DNA from: an uncultured Legionellales bacterium
GTDB taxonomy: Bacteria > Pseudomonadota > Gammaproteobacteria > UBA1113
Length of the DNA stretch: 9,336 nucleotides
Assembly: GCA_945956945.1 (NCBI GenBank)
Contig: CAMFJO010000014.1
Location: forward strand, 1 to 9,336
Reading direction: 5' to 3'
Shown: piece by piece, positions 1-7,961 of the stretch
Numbering within the stretch: position 1 is the first letter of the stretch
How the letters are laid out: each line of letters begins with the position of its first letter
Translations under genes and position numbers: made by a program
The notes under the pieces: generated by a model
What the model saw: only the letters and a program-made list of their open reading frames with translations
Database searches by the model: none
Told to the model about the DNA's origin: nothing

Positions 1-335
1 TTTCTGCGCCTTTGCTAGGAGGATTGTTATCGCATCTCGCTGACAATACCATTTCCGGAAAAATTGCCAAAACCGTGTTTGAAAAAATGTGGTTAAGCGG
101 TGAAGATGCCGCTGTTATCATCGAACGTGAGGGTTTAGTCCAAGAAAATGACAGTGCGGCGCTCGAAAAAATTATTGATGAAATCATCGCAGCCAACCCT
201 TCACAGCTAGCGGAATACCGCTCCGGTAAGGAGCGCTTGTTTGGTTTCTTTGTCGGCTTAGTGATGAAACAAACCGCAGGCAAAGCCAATCCGGAAGTCG
301 TTAACGCCTTGTTGAAGGAGAAATTGGCAAAATAG
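1..335 (+). CDS. gatB: Asp-tRNA(Asn)/Glu-tRNA(Gln) amidotransferase subunit B, C-terminal part (left edge)
   Basis: This is the 3' end of gatB; the reading frame is open through the left edge (first complete codon at position 3), so about 110 residues of a protein usually near 475 are visible. GatB is the kinase/tRNA-binding subunit of GatCAB, which amidates mischarged Glu-tRNA(Gln) or Asp-tRNA(Asn) in the cytoplasm. The visible part is the helical plus YqeY-like tail domain that contacts the tRNA. Recognisable family signatures are [14 protein letters not shown] near the start, the [12 protein letters not shown] segment, and the terminal [20 protein letters not shown] stretch. The stop is TAG at 333-335. 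A TTG near position 12 is internal, not a real start. gatC and gatA would be expected upstream. No clear terminator follows before the kinase gene 93 bp downstream. The family call is firm from sequence similarity by eye. Confidence 0.95.
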   Translation, partial: SAPLLGGLLSHLADNTISGKIAKTVFEKMWLSGEDAAVIIEREGLVQENDSAALEKIIDEIIAANPSQLAEYRSGKERLFGFFVGLVMKQTAGKANPEVVNALLKEKLAK

Positions 336-407
336 AAAATAATTGGGTTTCACGTACATGTTTAAAGTGACCACGTTGTAAAAAATACTCGAAATAAAAT
401 TAAGTTG

Positions 408-420
408 TATAATTAAGAGG
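408..420 (+). promoter_or_regulatory. Consensus -10 box (TATAAT) abutting the Shine-Dalgarno of the kinase gene
   Basis: A perfect TATAAT lies at 408-413 and an AAGAGG Shine-Dalgarno at 415-420, 8 nt before the ATG at 429. No good -35 sits 16-18 bp upstream (best is ATACTC at 385-390). If this -10 is used, transcription would start near 420 and the leader would be about 9 nt, losing most of the Shine-Dalgarno. The -10 may therefore be fortuitous in AT-rich DNA, or the message may be nearly leaderless. The Shine-Dalgarno is the firmer of the two calls. Confidence 0.4.
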
Positions 421-428
421 TAAAAACG

Positions 429-1961
429 ATGGCTAAGCAAAAACCAGGTGAGTCAGCTGTTACCGCGCCCCCTGATCCTATCGAACCAACGCCTTCAGCT
501 CCTATCGAAACGAAGGCACTGCCGCCTCCTGAGAGTCCCTTGCAGCTCTCTTTTACGGATCCCCGTTCACACAGCGAAGCTTATACCACCTTTACTACAC
601 CACCCTCCCATGTAGTTCCACTACTAGAATACACCATTTGGGCCCCCGCCCAAACAACCTCTTCCCCTATAGAACCCGCGATAGAAATAATACCTTCTAT
701 CATAGAGTCAGCAGAAGAAAAGTCACCTAAAAGAAACCCGATGGGATTCTTTCACTCTTCCGAAGATGCTGAGCGAAACGGTCAATCCCCCGTTTCCGCC
801 ACGAGAATAAGCGACTCTTTGCCTCAATTCCAACAAGAATCTGAGCCCCTATGTGCGGGTATTAATCACTCTGCTCCTGCATCTACCTATACCAATACCT
901 TAGCTCATCGCTCCCCATACAAGATCTGGACGGTTTCTCATACCGTGCCACCTATGAATACGGATCTTCCCTCTGAACTACCCCATACTGGCGATTACGT
1001 TACAGATTTCCCCTTAGAAAATGGAAGTCTAGAAAAAGAAGCTATTCGTTCGATTGAATTGGATTATACCCCTTCGTTTACAACAAAAGTTGGTGAAGGC
1101 GCATTTAGTATAGTGTATAAGGATATTTATAAGAATCAGAAGGTGGCTATTAAAATCCCTATTCAGGATTGGTTGCAAGCCATTTTCCACATCCGAAATG
1201 AGCACTTTATCCTGGAGAAAATTCAGCAACAGCACACAGGCTGCCCCAATATCGTATCCATGTATGCTTTTGACTCAACGCATGCTTGGCTCATTGTGGA
1301 ATGGATGGAAAAAGGCTCTCTCGATAAATTACTATCCATCCAGCCACAACCTGTTTTGGCTATTAACTTATCGCATCAACTAATGACAGATATATTACAA
1401 GGCACCGCTTTCTTGCACCAACACCATATTCTACACCGAGATCTAAAACCAGCCAATATTTTGCTGAGTCATCAATACCAGGCTAAACTGGCTGATTTCG
1501 GAATTGCTATAGACCTCAGTCAAAATTTCGATTTCACAGCGAGAGGAGGCCCAATCGCTTGGATGCCGCCTGAAGTATTATCAGCCATTTTGTATCAATT
1601 ACCCTTTAAACCTGAACTTAGCAATGATGTGTATAATATTGCGATTATTTTATTAATGATAATTTGCTGGCGTTCTGAACCTTATCAAACCACACAGAAT
1701 ATAAGAAATTCTTATCAAGCCATATTAGATCATGCTTTGCTTGAAGACATTAGAACGGGTAAACGTGATGAAATGCCTCATACCACACCTTTCTGGTTAA
1801 AAGAGAGGGTGTGTCAGTCTTTGGATAAGGAGCCTCAAAATAGACCTTCCGCCAAACAATTATTACAAACTATTCTCTGTCATAAAGATAACCCTATCAC
1901 TCAATCGTCTTCCGCTCATGAATCAGCGACGACATTTTCAAATATACGAAATAATTATTAA
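429..1961 (+). CDS. Eukaryotic-like serine/threonine protein kinase with proline-rich N-terminal extension
   Basis: A 510-residue protein in two parts. Residues 1-200 are low complexity, with about 31 prolines and many Ser/Thr, no hydrophobic segment and no recognisable domain. Residues about 213-486 form a complete protein kinase domain: glycine loop VGEGAFSIV (221-229), VAIK lysine K242, helix-C Glu (E258 or E263), catalytic loop HRDLKPANIL (D338, N343), DFG (356-358), WMPPE (378-382) closing a short activation segment, subdomain IX Asp D400 (NDVYNIAI) and R472. All catalytic residues are present, so it should be active. WMPPE and DVYNIAI resemble the TKL group more than PknB-type bacterial kinases, and there is no transmembrane helix or PASTA/sensor domain. 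A Ser/Thr-rich tail of about 24 residues follows. The ATG is supported by AAGAGG 8 nt upstream. It lies downstream of gatB and ends 22 bp from the convergent nlpD. Substrate unknown; a type IV secretion effector is a possible role, by inference only. Confidence 0.93.
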   Translation: MAKQKPGESAVTAPPDPIEPTPSAPIETKALPPPESPLQLSFTDPRSHSEAYTTFTTPPSHVVPLLEYTIWAPAQTTSSPIEPAIEIIPSIIESAEEKSPKRNPMGFFHSSEDAERNGQSPVSATRISDSLPQFQQESEPLCAGINHSAPASTYTNTLAHRSPYKIWTVSHTVPPMNTDLPSELPHTGDYVTDFPLENGSLEKEAIRSIELDYTPSFTTKVGEGAFSIVYKDIYKNQKVAIKIPIQDWLQAIFHIRNEHFILEKIQQQHTGCPNIVSMYAFDSTHAWLIVEWMEKGSLDKLLSIQPQPVLAINLSHQLMTDILQGTAFLHQHHILHRDLKPANILLSHQYQAKLADFGIAIDLSQNFDFTARGGPIAWMPPEVLSAILYQLPFKPELSNDVYNIAIILLMIICWRSEPYQTTQNIRNSYQAILDHALLEDIRTGKRDEMPHTTPFWLKERVCQSLDKEPQNRPSAKQLLQTILCHKDNPITQSSSAHESATTFSNIRNNY

Positions 1962-1983
1962 CAGAAAAATAGCCACATCAATC

Positions 1984-2766
1984 CTACCGCTTCGGCAATA
2001 CACTTTCCGGATCGATAGGCTGGCCCTGCTTACGAATTTCGAAGTGCAACATTACTCTATCGGCACCGGTATTGCCCATACGCGCTATCACCTCGCCCGC
2101 TTTAACACGTTGCCCTTCCTTTACCAACACTGAACTATTGTGGGCATACGCACTTAAATAAGTATCATTGTGTTTGAGGATGATTAAATAGCCATAACCG
2201 GGTAAACCACTGCCACTGTACACCACTTGCCCCGCAGCAGCTGCTTTAATCGGCGTACCTGCACTATTAACGATGTTGATACCTTTATTTTGGGTACCAT
2301 TGCCATCAAAGCCCTGCACTACTTTACCAGCCGCGGGCCACTGCCATGCCAAAGAGGAAGTCGCTGCAACGGCGGGTGTTGCTTTAAGGGCTGTCGTTGT
2401 GGTAGACGATTTAACCGCAGATTGAGTGGGCTTGGTCGTACCAGCACTTACCACAACTGGTTTCGTCGCAAGCGGTTTTTGCTTAGACTTCGCATCAGGC
2501 GGAACAAGATAGAGCTTTTGGCCTACTTCCAATTTATACGGTGCCTGCAAATGGTTGATACGGACGATGTCTCTATAATCCAAACCATACCGCCAAGCGA
2601 TCGCGTATAAGCCATCGCCTGGACGTACAATATAAACCCCTTGCTTAGAAATAGGCTCATGCCAACCGTTGATGATAGGCGCAGTAGGACTTTCATGAGA
2701 GCTACAGGCAGCAATACCGACTAATAAAATGGCGCCGAACACACCCTGGCCGAGAATTTGCTTCAT
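1984..2766 (-). CDS. nlpD: NlpD-type LysM/LytM lipoprotein (murein hydrolase activator)
   Basis: A 260-residue outer-membrane lipoprotein that in the family activates the septal amidase AmiC for cell separation. The signal peptide ends in a lipobox with Cys21 (GIAAC), followed by Ser at +2 and thus outer-membrane sorting. A LysM domain spans about 43-88 (YIVRPGDGLYAIAWRYG, ending GQKLYLVP). A Thr/Ala/Lys-rich linker covers about 92-138, then a LytM/M23 domain about 143-256. The zinc site is degenerate: the HxGxD motif reads N160-K-G-I-N164 and HxH reads M239-L-H241, as expected for a non-enzymatic activator. I chose the ATG at 2766 rather than a longer in-frame start near 2802: it starts directly at the signal peptide, has AAAGGA upstream, and overlaps the surE stop by ATGA, suggesting translational coupling. 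rpoS, often next to nlpD in Gammaproteobacteria, is absent on this side. Confidence 0.93.
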   Translation of the reverse strand: MKQILGQGVFGAILLVGIAACSSHESPTAPIINGWHEPISKQGVYIVRPGDGLYAIAWRYGLDYRDIVRINHLQAPYKLEVGQKLYLVPPDAKSKQKPLATKPVVVSAGTTKPTQSAVKSSTTTTALKATPAVAATSSLAWQWPAAGKVVQGFDGNGTQNKGINIVNSAGTPIKAAAAGQVVYSGSGLPGYGYLIILKHNDTYLSAYAHNSSVLVKEGQRVKAGEVIARMGNTGADRVMLHFEIRKQGQPIDPESVLPKR

Positions 2767-3536
2767 GCTCGAAGATCCTTTTGCTCGATTTTCCCTAACC
2801 AATCACCGATATCATTCATGACAGCATGGTGGGTAAAATCGATCATCAACGGCGTTACAGATACCTTGCCATTATTGACCGCGTAAAAATCAGAGCCTGG
2901 GCCAGCGTCCGCTTCGCCACCTGGGGGGCCAATCCAGTAAATATCGTGGCCACGTGGATCTTTTTCGCGGATCACCGGTTCTGCCACATGACGTGTGCCC
3001 AAACGGGTGACTGTAATACCTTGCAACAAATGCGCCGGCAGATCCGGCACATTGACATTTAAAATAGTCGACACGCCCAAAGGTAATTTTTCTTTGATAA
3101 GGCCCTGCACAATAGACTTTACCACCTGCCCTGCTGTTTCATAATAGTGACATTCTCTACTGGCTAAAGAAATAGCAATAGAAGGCAAGCCTAAAAAACG
3201 CCCTTCAATGGCTGCCGCCACGGTACCAGAATAGAGAATATCGTCCCCTAAATTAGCCCCTTCATTAATACCCGACACCACTAAATCGGGTAACTCGGCT
3301 AATAATCCTGTTAAAGCCAAGTGCACACAGTCTGTTGGCGTTCCTTCAACACTCACAAAACCATTGTCTAAACGGTGTATACGCAAAGGGTTATGCAAAG
3401 TTAAGGAACTGCTGGCGCCGCTACGATTTCTATCGGGTGCCACCACATCGATGTCGGCAATTTCTTTTAAAGATTGGTACAATACCATTAATCCAGGCGC
3501 ATAGACACCATCATCATTACTTAATAAAATGCGCAT
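2763..3536 (-). CDS. surE: 5'/3'-nucleotidase SurE
   Basis: A 257-residue cytoplasmic metal-dependent phosphatase of the SurE family, which dephosphorylates nucleoside 5'- and 3'-monophosphates. Length is normal for the family. The N-terminus MRILLSNDDGVYAPGL contains the metal-binding pair D8-D9. S39 in RNRSGASSSLT and N91 in SGINEGANLGDDILYSGT supply the other metal-site residues, and the SVTPLMIDFT segment near the C-terminus is typical. The ATG at 3536 is fixed by this conserved start, although the Shine-Dalgarno is weak (TTAAGAAAA). The gene begins 8 bp after ftsB and its TGA overlaps the nlpD ATG, so the three genes are almost certainly cotranscribed. The pcm gene that often lies between surE and nlpD is missing. 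Confidence 0.97.
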   Translation of the reverse strand: MRILLSNDDGVYAPGLMVLYQSLKEIADIDVVAPDRNRSGASSSLTLHNPLRIHRLDNGFVSVEGTPTDCVHLALTGLLAELPDLVVSGINEGANLGDDILYSGTVAAAIEGRFLGLPSIAISLASRECHYYETAGQVVKSIVQGLIKEKLPLGVSTILNVNVPDLPAHLLQGITVTRLGTRHVAEPVIREKDPRGHDIYWIGPPGGEADAGPGSDFYAVNNGKVSVTPLMIDFTHHAVMNDIGDWLGKIEQKDLRA

Positions 3537-3544
3537 TAATTTTC

Positions 3545-3814
3545 TTAACCTATCGTTTGATAAAAAGATTCGCCGCTCTTCACCATCCCCAACTCATCTC
3601 TAGCGCGGGCTTCGACAGCGTTACCACCTGTCTTCAATGTATCGATACGTTGCAGCAAAACGGCATTGTCTTCTGCCAGAATTTCATTATTCTTTTGTTG
3701 GGCGCTAATCTGATTTTGCAGCGTTCTCACACCGCGCATACCATCCGATGCCACCCATAATTTATACTGTAAAGTTCCCAAGACCAGCATCATTCCCAAG
3801 AGCACTGATTTCAT
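3545..3814 (-). CDS. ftsB: Cell division protein FtsB
   Basis: An 89-residue bitopic inner-membrane protein of the divisome, where FtsB pairs with FtsL and FtsQ to control septal peptidoglycan synthesis. A transmembrane helix covers about residues 3-17 followed by the conserved LQYKLW (15-20), then a coiled coil about 28-62, then EARARDELGMVKSGESFY (68-85), the conserved family tail motif. The frame can be extended upstream to a start near 3856, giving 103 residues, but the ATG at 3814 puts the membrane helix at the N-terminus as in known FtsB proteins and has TGGA about 9 nt upstream, so I prefer it. It is first in the ftsB-surE-nlpD unit and lies downstream of eno, the usual gammaproteobacterial neighbour, here separated by a longer than usual 265-bp gap. 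Confidence 0.93.
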   Translation of the reverse strand: MKSVLLGMMLVLGTLQYKLWVASDGMRGVRTLQNQISAQQKNNEILAEDNAVLLQRIDTLKTGGNAVEARARDELGMVKSGESFYQTIG

Positions 3815-3931
3815 AACATAGCATCCATAGTGATTATTATTGCTTCCTATAACCACGCCCCCTTTTTCAAGATTCGCCCACGAGGGGCCTTACAGTATAG
3901 ACAGATGGGGGATAGTTATTATTTCACTTTT

Positions 3932-3960
3932 ATTGTAGACTAAAATAACTTTATTTGTAA
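3932..3960 (-). promoter_or_regulatory. Candidate sigma-70 promoter for ftsB-surE-nlpD
   Basis: On the minus strand TTACAA (3960-3955) is followed after exactly 17 bp by TACAAT (3937-3932), matching the -35 at 3 of 6 and the -10 at 5 of 6 positions. Transcription would start near 3925, leaving a leader of about 110 nt before the ftsB ATG. A second TATACT at 3899-3894 lacks a -35. The stretch is AT-rich and non-coding on both strands, which supports a regulatory role. Prediction by eye only. Confidence 0.45.
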
Positions 3961-4015
3961 GAAGTTTCACCATTAATTTTAGCAAATAATACGTATTTGG
4001 CATTCGCAGGAACCC

Positions 4016-4055
4016 AGTACGCAGAATTCTGTTACTCCCATACATTCTCCGTACT
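4016..4055. repeat. Imperfect inverted repeat downstream of eno
   Basis: Two 11-bp arms, AGTACGCAGAA at 4016-4026 and TTCTCCGTACT at 4045-4055, are complementary at 10 of 11 positions with an 18-bp spacer. The repeat begins 25 bp past the eno stop on the minus strand. No T-run follows on the minus strand, so it is not a standard intrinsic terminator; it could be a transcript 3'-end hairpin or a relic of a short palindromic element. Confidence 0.45.
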
Positions 4056-4079
4056 AAGCCATTACGCCATTAACACCCT

Positions 4080-5354
<1,275 letters not shown>

Positions 5355-5359
5355 CTACC

Positions 5360-6241
5360 TTACACAAAAAGCGCTTCCAACAAGGATTGAATACAGCGCA
5401 CTGTTTTACCATTTACATCCAGATGAGGGTTAAACTCGGCGATTTCTGCCCCTATAAACCGCACATCACCGCACACATAACAAGCCAAGGCATCTGCCAG
5501 AGCCTGTAAGCCTAATCCACCTGCAACCTTAGAGCCTACTCCTGGCACTTCATCGGGATCCAGACCATCTAAATCAATGCTGATCCCATAAGCAACGGTA
5601 CCTTGGGTGACGATTTGTATCGCTTCTTGCATCACCGCATCCAAACCCTTTTGTGCCACTTCATCCATTTTAAAGCAACGCACCCCTAAACTTTGCAGCA
5701 AGGCAGCTTCGCCTTCTTCATAACTGCGTACGCCTATCAAACACAAATGTCCCGGCTTTATCTTGGGCATTTTTTGTAAAACTTCAATCAACGCCGCTTC
5801 GCCATAACCTAATAGACAAGCCACCGGCATTCCATGAATATTACGGCTTGGCGTCGTAGCGAAGGTATGTGCATCCATATGCGCATCAACCCAAATGAGA
5901 CCTAGATCACCTTTAGACGACAAGGCATGTGCCGCCCCACTCCAGGTTCCTATGGCACAACTGTGATCACCGCCCAAGGTCACAAAGGGTTCCTTGTTTA
6001 AAACACAATGATCTACTTGACGCGCTAATTGTAAACTCATCTGACTAATAGCCGCCACTGCATCACTGTAATGTTTAGGTAGCGTAATGGCTTTTTGCCA
6101 ATGGTGTGGTGGTAAGGTTAATTTTTCCAAGGATCGATGCTCTGCCAAATACAAAGGCCCCTCGCTACAATCCTGATTACCAGAACCAATACCCCAAGCA
6201 GCACTTAGTACCTGTAAAATAGGCCCTGCTTGTGTCTTCAT
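5360..6241 (-). CDS. rocF: Arginase family protein, probable arginase
   Basis: A 293-residue ureohydrolase; arginase splits L-arginine to ornithine and urea using a binuclear Mn centre. All metal motifs are present: GGDHS (H93), DAHMD (D119, H121, D123) and SIDLDGLDP (D223, D225). NIHGMPVACLLG (H136) and AEFNPHLDVNGKT (E268) are the arginase-type versions of their segments and argue for arginase over agmatinase or formimidoylglutamase, though close family members with other guanidino substrates cannot be excluded. Length fits (about 300). The ATG at 6241 has AAGAGA and AGGAG upstream. The gene is divergent from lemA across 71 bp and heads a probable transcript with eno. It may supply ornithine for polyamine synthesis or catabolise host-derived arginine; that role is inference. 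The symbol is by analogy with bacterial arginases. Confidence 0.88.
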   Translation of the reverse strand: MKTQAGPILQVLSAAWGIGSGNQDCSEGPLYLAEHRSLEKLTLPPHHWQKAITLPKHYSDAVAAISQMSLQLARQVDHCVLNKEPFVTLGGDHSCAIGTWSGAAHALSSKGDLGLIWVDAHMDAHTFATTPSRNIHGMPVACLLGYGEAALIEVLQKMPKIKPGHLCLIGVRSYEEGEAALLQSLGVRCFKMDEVAQKGLDAVMQEAIQIVTQGTVAYGISIDLDGLDPDEVPGVGSKVAGGLGLQALADALACYVCGDVRFIGAEIAEFNPHLDVNGKTVRCIQSLLEALFV

Positions 6242-6251
6242 GATTTATCTC

Positions 6252-6280
6252 TTGTCTCCTGTGCCATTAGCGACTATACT
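6252..6280 (+). promoter_or_regulatory. Candidate sigma-70 promoter for lemA-htpX-rlpA
   Basis: TTGTCT (6252-6257) and TATACT (6275-6280) are separated by exactly 17 bp, with 4 of 6 and 5 of 6 consensus matches. The start would be near 6287, leaving a leader of about 26 nt that holds the lemA Shine-Dalgarno. This is the best-formed promoter in the window, but it is read by eye. Confidence 0.6.
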
Positions 6281-6290
6281 TTATGCCATT

Positions 6291-6299
6291 ACTATACCA
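6291..6299 (-). promoter_or_regulatory. Candidate extended -10 promoter for arginase-eno
   Basis: On the minus strand TGGTATAGT (6299-6291) fits the extended -10 form TGn plus a TATAAT-like hexamer (5 of 6). No good -35 is seen, which extended -10 promoters tolerate. The start would be near 6284, giving a leader of about 43 nt. It faces the lemA promoter, so the two transcripts would overlap at their 5' ends. A second TATAGT at 6278-6273 lies nearer the gene without TG or -35. Confidence 0.4.
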
Positions 6300-6302
6300 C
6301 GT

Positions 6303-6306
6303 GGAG
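6303..6306 (+). promoter_or_regulatory. Shine-Dalgarno that decides the lemA start
   Basis: GGAG lies 6 nt before the ATG at 6313. The in-frame upstream ATG at 6283 has no such site and falls at or before the predicted transcription start near 6287, so the shorter protein is favoured. Confidence 0.7.
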
Positions 6307-6312
6307 CGCATT

Positions 6313-6888
6313 ATGGCTATTCTTGTTATCATTATTATTCTAGCTATTTTTGCATTTTTCATTGCCATCTACAACCGCTTAATTCGCATGATAGAGGCTG
6401 TTAATAACAATGAGCGACAAATAGACATTCAACTCGATCGCCGTTTTAAAGTATTTGAATCCTTAATTGAAGTCGTCAAAAAATATATGGATTACGAAAA
6501 AACCACCCTCAAGGATGTGGTTGCGCTGCGTAATCAGGCCCAAGCGGCCAAAGCTTCGGGGGATGATGCCGCACGCATGGCAGCTGAAAACGGCATCTCC
6601 AAAATAGCCTCTGGCATTAATCTCGTATTCGAACAATACCCTGATTTAAAGGCAAACCAAAACGCTCTGCAATTGCAAGAAGAAATTGTCAGTACTGAAA
6701 ATAAATTAGCTTATGCCAAACAAGCTTTTAACGACAGCATAGAGCGTTACAACGCCGAGAAGAAGTCTTTTTTTCAATCCATGATAGTCAGTTTGGCCAG
6801 CAGTAAACTGGACAAACAATTTACTTATTGGAATTTGGGCGGTACCGACAAGATCGCTGAGAAAGAAGCTTATACGGTTAAGTTGTAA
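6313..6888 (+). CDS. lemA: LemA family membrane protein
   Basis: A 191-residue LemA protein, close to the family's usual 185-200. A single hydrophobic segment (residues 2-20) anchors it, leaving a short outside N-terminus and a long helical domain. Family hallmarks are AIYNRLIRM just after the helix, the FESLIEVVKKYMDYEK segment (48-63), and YPDLKANQNALQLQEEIVST (109-128) with STENKLAYAKQAFNDSIERYN following. The C-terminus ends in a short WNLGG-containing tail. The biochemical function of LemA is not established; it is often encoded beside M48 metalloproteases, as here with htpX starting 8 bp later, suggesting a shared role in membrane protein quality control or envelope stress. An upstream in-frame ATG at 6283 would add 10 residues ahead of the membrane helix; the Shine-Dalgarno position argues against it. 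Confidence 0.93.
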   Translation: MAILVIIIILAIFAFFIAIYNRLIRMIEAVNNNERQIDIQLDRRFKVFESLIEVVKKYMDYEKTTLKDVVALRNQAQAAKASGDDAARMAAENGISKIASGINLVFEQYPDLKANQNALQLQEEIVSTENKLAYAKQAFNDSIERYNAEKKSFFQSMIVSLASSKLDKQFTYWNLGGTDKIAEKEAYTVKL

Positions 6889-6896
6889 CGATCGCG

Positions 6897-7943
6897 ATGA
6901 CGGCTACTACACATACTGTTGATTGGCGCGACACCATTGCGCAAAATCGTCGACGCACTTATTTTGTCATGGCTACTTTTGTGGCCTTGTATATGATTTT
7001 GGGCTTTATCATTGATCTGTTATATCAAACGCCTTTTATCGCCACCAAGTTACAACAATACAATATCGTGGGCCAACAAGCCTGGTTAATAACGGCAAAG
7101 CTATTATTAACGGCAAAACTATTTCCCTACGCCACTGTTTCTGCTGGGGTCATTGCGCTTATTGCCATTCTCATTACCTTCTTATTTCACAATCGCATCA
7201 TGTTGATGGGAACAAACTACAGATTGATCACCCCCGAAACGGCTCAAAATTTACAAGAAAAACAATTGTACAATATTGTAGAAGAAATGAAAGTTGCCGC
7301 TGGTTTATCCTTTATGCCCAAAGTCTATATTATTGATGCCGATTACATGAATGCTTTTGCCACAGGCTTCAATGAAAAATCAGCGATGATTGCCATTACA
7401 CAGGGTTTATTGCAAAAGCTCGATCGCGATGAAATACAAGCGGTTATTGCCCATGAATTAAGTCATATTCGCCATCAAGATATTCGCTTGATTGTAACCG
7501 TGTCCGTACTGACCAACTTGATGTTACTCATTATCGATATTGTATTTTATAACCTCATTTTCTCTAACCGTGAACGCCGGGGTAATCAGGGTATTGTCCT
7601 TATCATCATTTTATTGCGTTATCTTTTACCCTTAATTACCGCCTTATTAGCGCTGTATCTGAGCCGTAAACGCGAATTGATGGCAGATGCCGGCGCAGTG
7701 GAATTAACCCGACAAAATGAACCTTTGGCTCGCGCTCTGATTAAAATTAACGACCATCACATCCAGGACTCCATCTTAAATCAACAAGCCTATCAAAAAA
7801 CCGCCCATGACGAATTAAGGCAAGCCGCTTATATTTATTCCCCTAAAACAGCCGGTATCAATACTCGCCCTGGCTTTAGCTCATTATGGTCTACACACCC
7901 CAGTTTACAAGAGCGCCTAAAGGCGTTAGGATATAAGCAATGA
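6897..7943 (+). CDS. htpX: HtpX-like M48 membrane zinc metalloprotease
   Basis: A 348-residue inner-membrane protease of family M48, which cleaves misfolded membrane proteins on the cytoplasmic side. Probable membrane segments lie at about 21-43, 78-98, 197-222 and 232-256. The zinc site is complete: HELSH (H186, E187, H190) and E260 in SRKRELMADAGAVELTR as third ligand. The tail STHPSLQERLKALGY matches the conserved C-terminal HPS-ERL motif. It is longer than E. coli HtpX (about 293) because of an extended N-terminal region with a first periplasmic loop of about 35 residues, typical of the LemA-linked group. No Shine-Dalgarno is visible before the ATG; the 8-bp spacer after the lemA stop suggests translation by coupling. 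An 18-bp tandem duplication falls in the first loop. Confidence 0.93.
   Translation: MTATTHTVDWRDTIAQNRRRTYFVMATFVALYMILGFIIDLLYQTPFIATKLQQYNIVGQQAWLITAKLLLTAKLFPYATVSAGVIALIAILITFLFHNRIMLMGTNYRLITPETAQNLQEKQLYNIVEEMKVAAGLSFMPKVYIIDADYMNAFATGFNEKSAMIAITQGLLQKLDRDEIQAVIAHELSHIRHQDIRLIVTVSVLTNLMLLIIDIVFYNLIFSNRERRGNQGIVLIIILLRYLLPLITALLALYLSRKRELMADAGAVELTRQNEPLARALIKINDHHIQDSILNQQAYQKTAHDELRQAAYIYSPKTAGINTRPGFSSLWSTHPSLQERLKALGYKQ
7086..7121 (+). repeat. 18-bp tandem duplication inside htpX
   Basis: Units 7086-7103 and 7104-7121 agree at 16 of 18 positions, in frame, and give the protein repeat LITAKL-LLTAKL just before the second membrane segment of HtpX. It looks like a replication-slippage duplication kept in frame. 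Confidence 0.75.
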
Positions 7944-7961
7944 GTTGCTCAGGATAGCCTA

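Noticed and set aside
258..440. Minus-strand open frame of 60 codons spanning the gatB end and the spacer
   Set aside because: Covers the gatB 3' end in antisense and the AT-rich spacer; hydrophobic and without ribosome binding site support.
1029..1235. Open frame of 68 codons on the minus strand inside the kinase gene
   Set aside because: Antisense to a clearly coding kinase domain, no recognisable motif and no convincing ribosome binding site.
1962..1983. Possible bidirectional terminator between the kinase and nlpD
   Set aside because: The 22-bp gap has no inverted repeat and no T-run; termination must occur inside the neighbouring genes or by Rho.
2227..2610. Arg/Cys-rich open frame of 127 codons on the plus strand, antisense to nlpD
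   Set aside because: Composition is that of an antisense shadow; the nlpD frame has a signal peptide, LysM and LytM domains.
3335..3760. Plus-strand open frame of 141 codons across surE and ftsB
   Set aside because: It is His/Cys-rich, crosses two genes with strong family signatures on the other strand, and shows no domain.
4016..4055. Intrinsic terminator of eno
   Set aside because: The stem is imperfect with an 18-nt loop, and no run of T follows on the minus strand.
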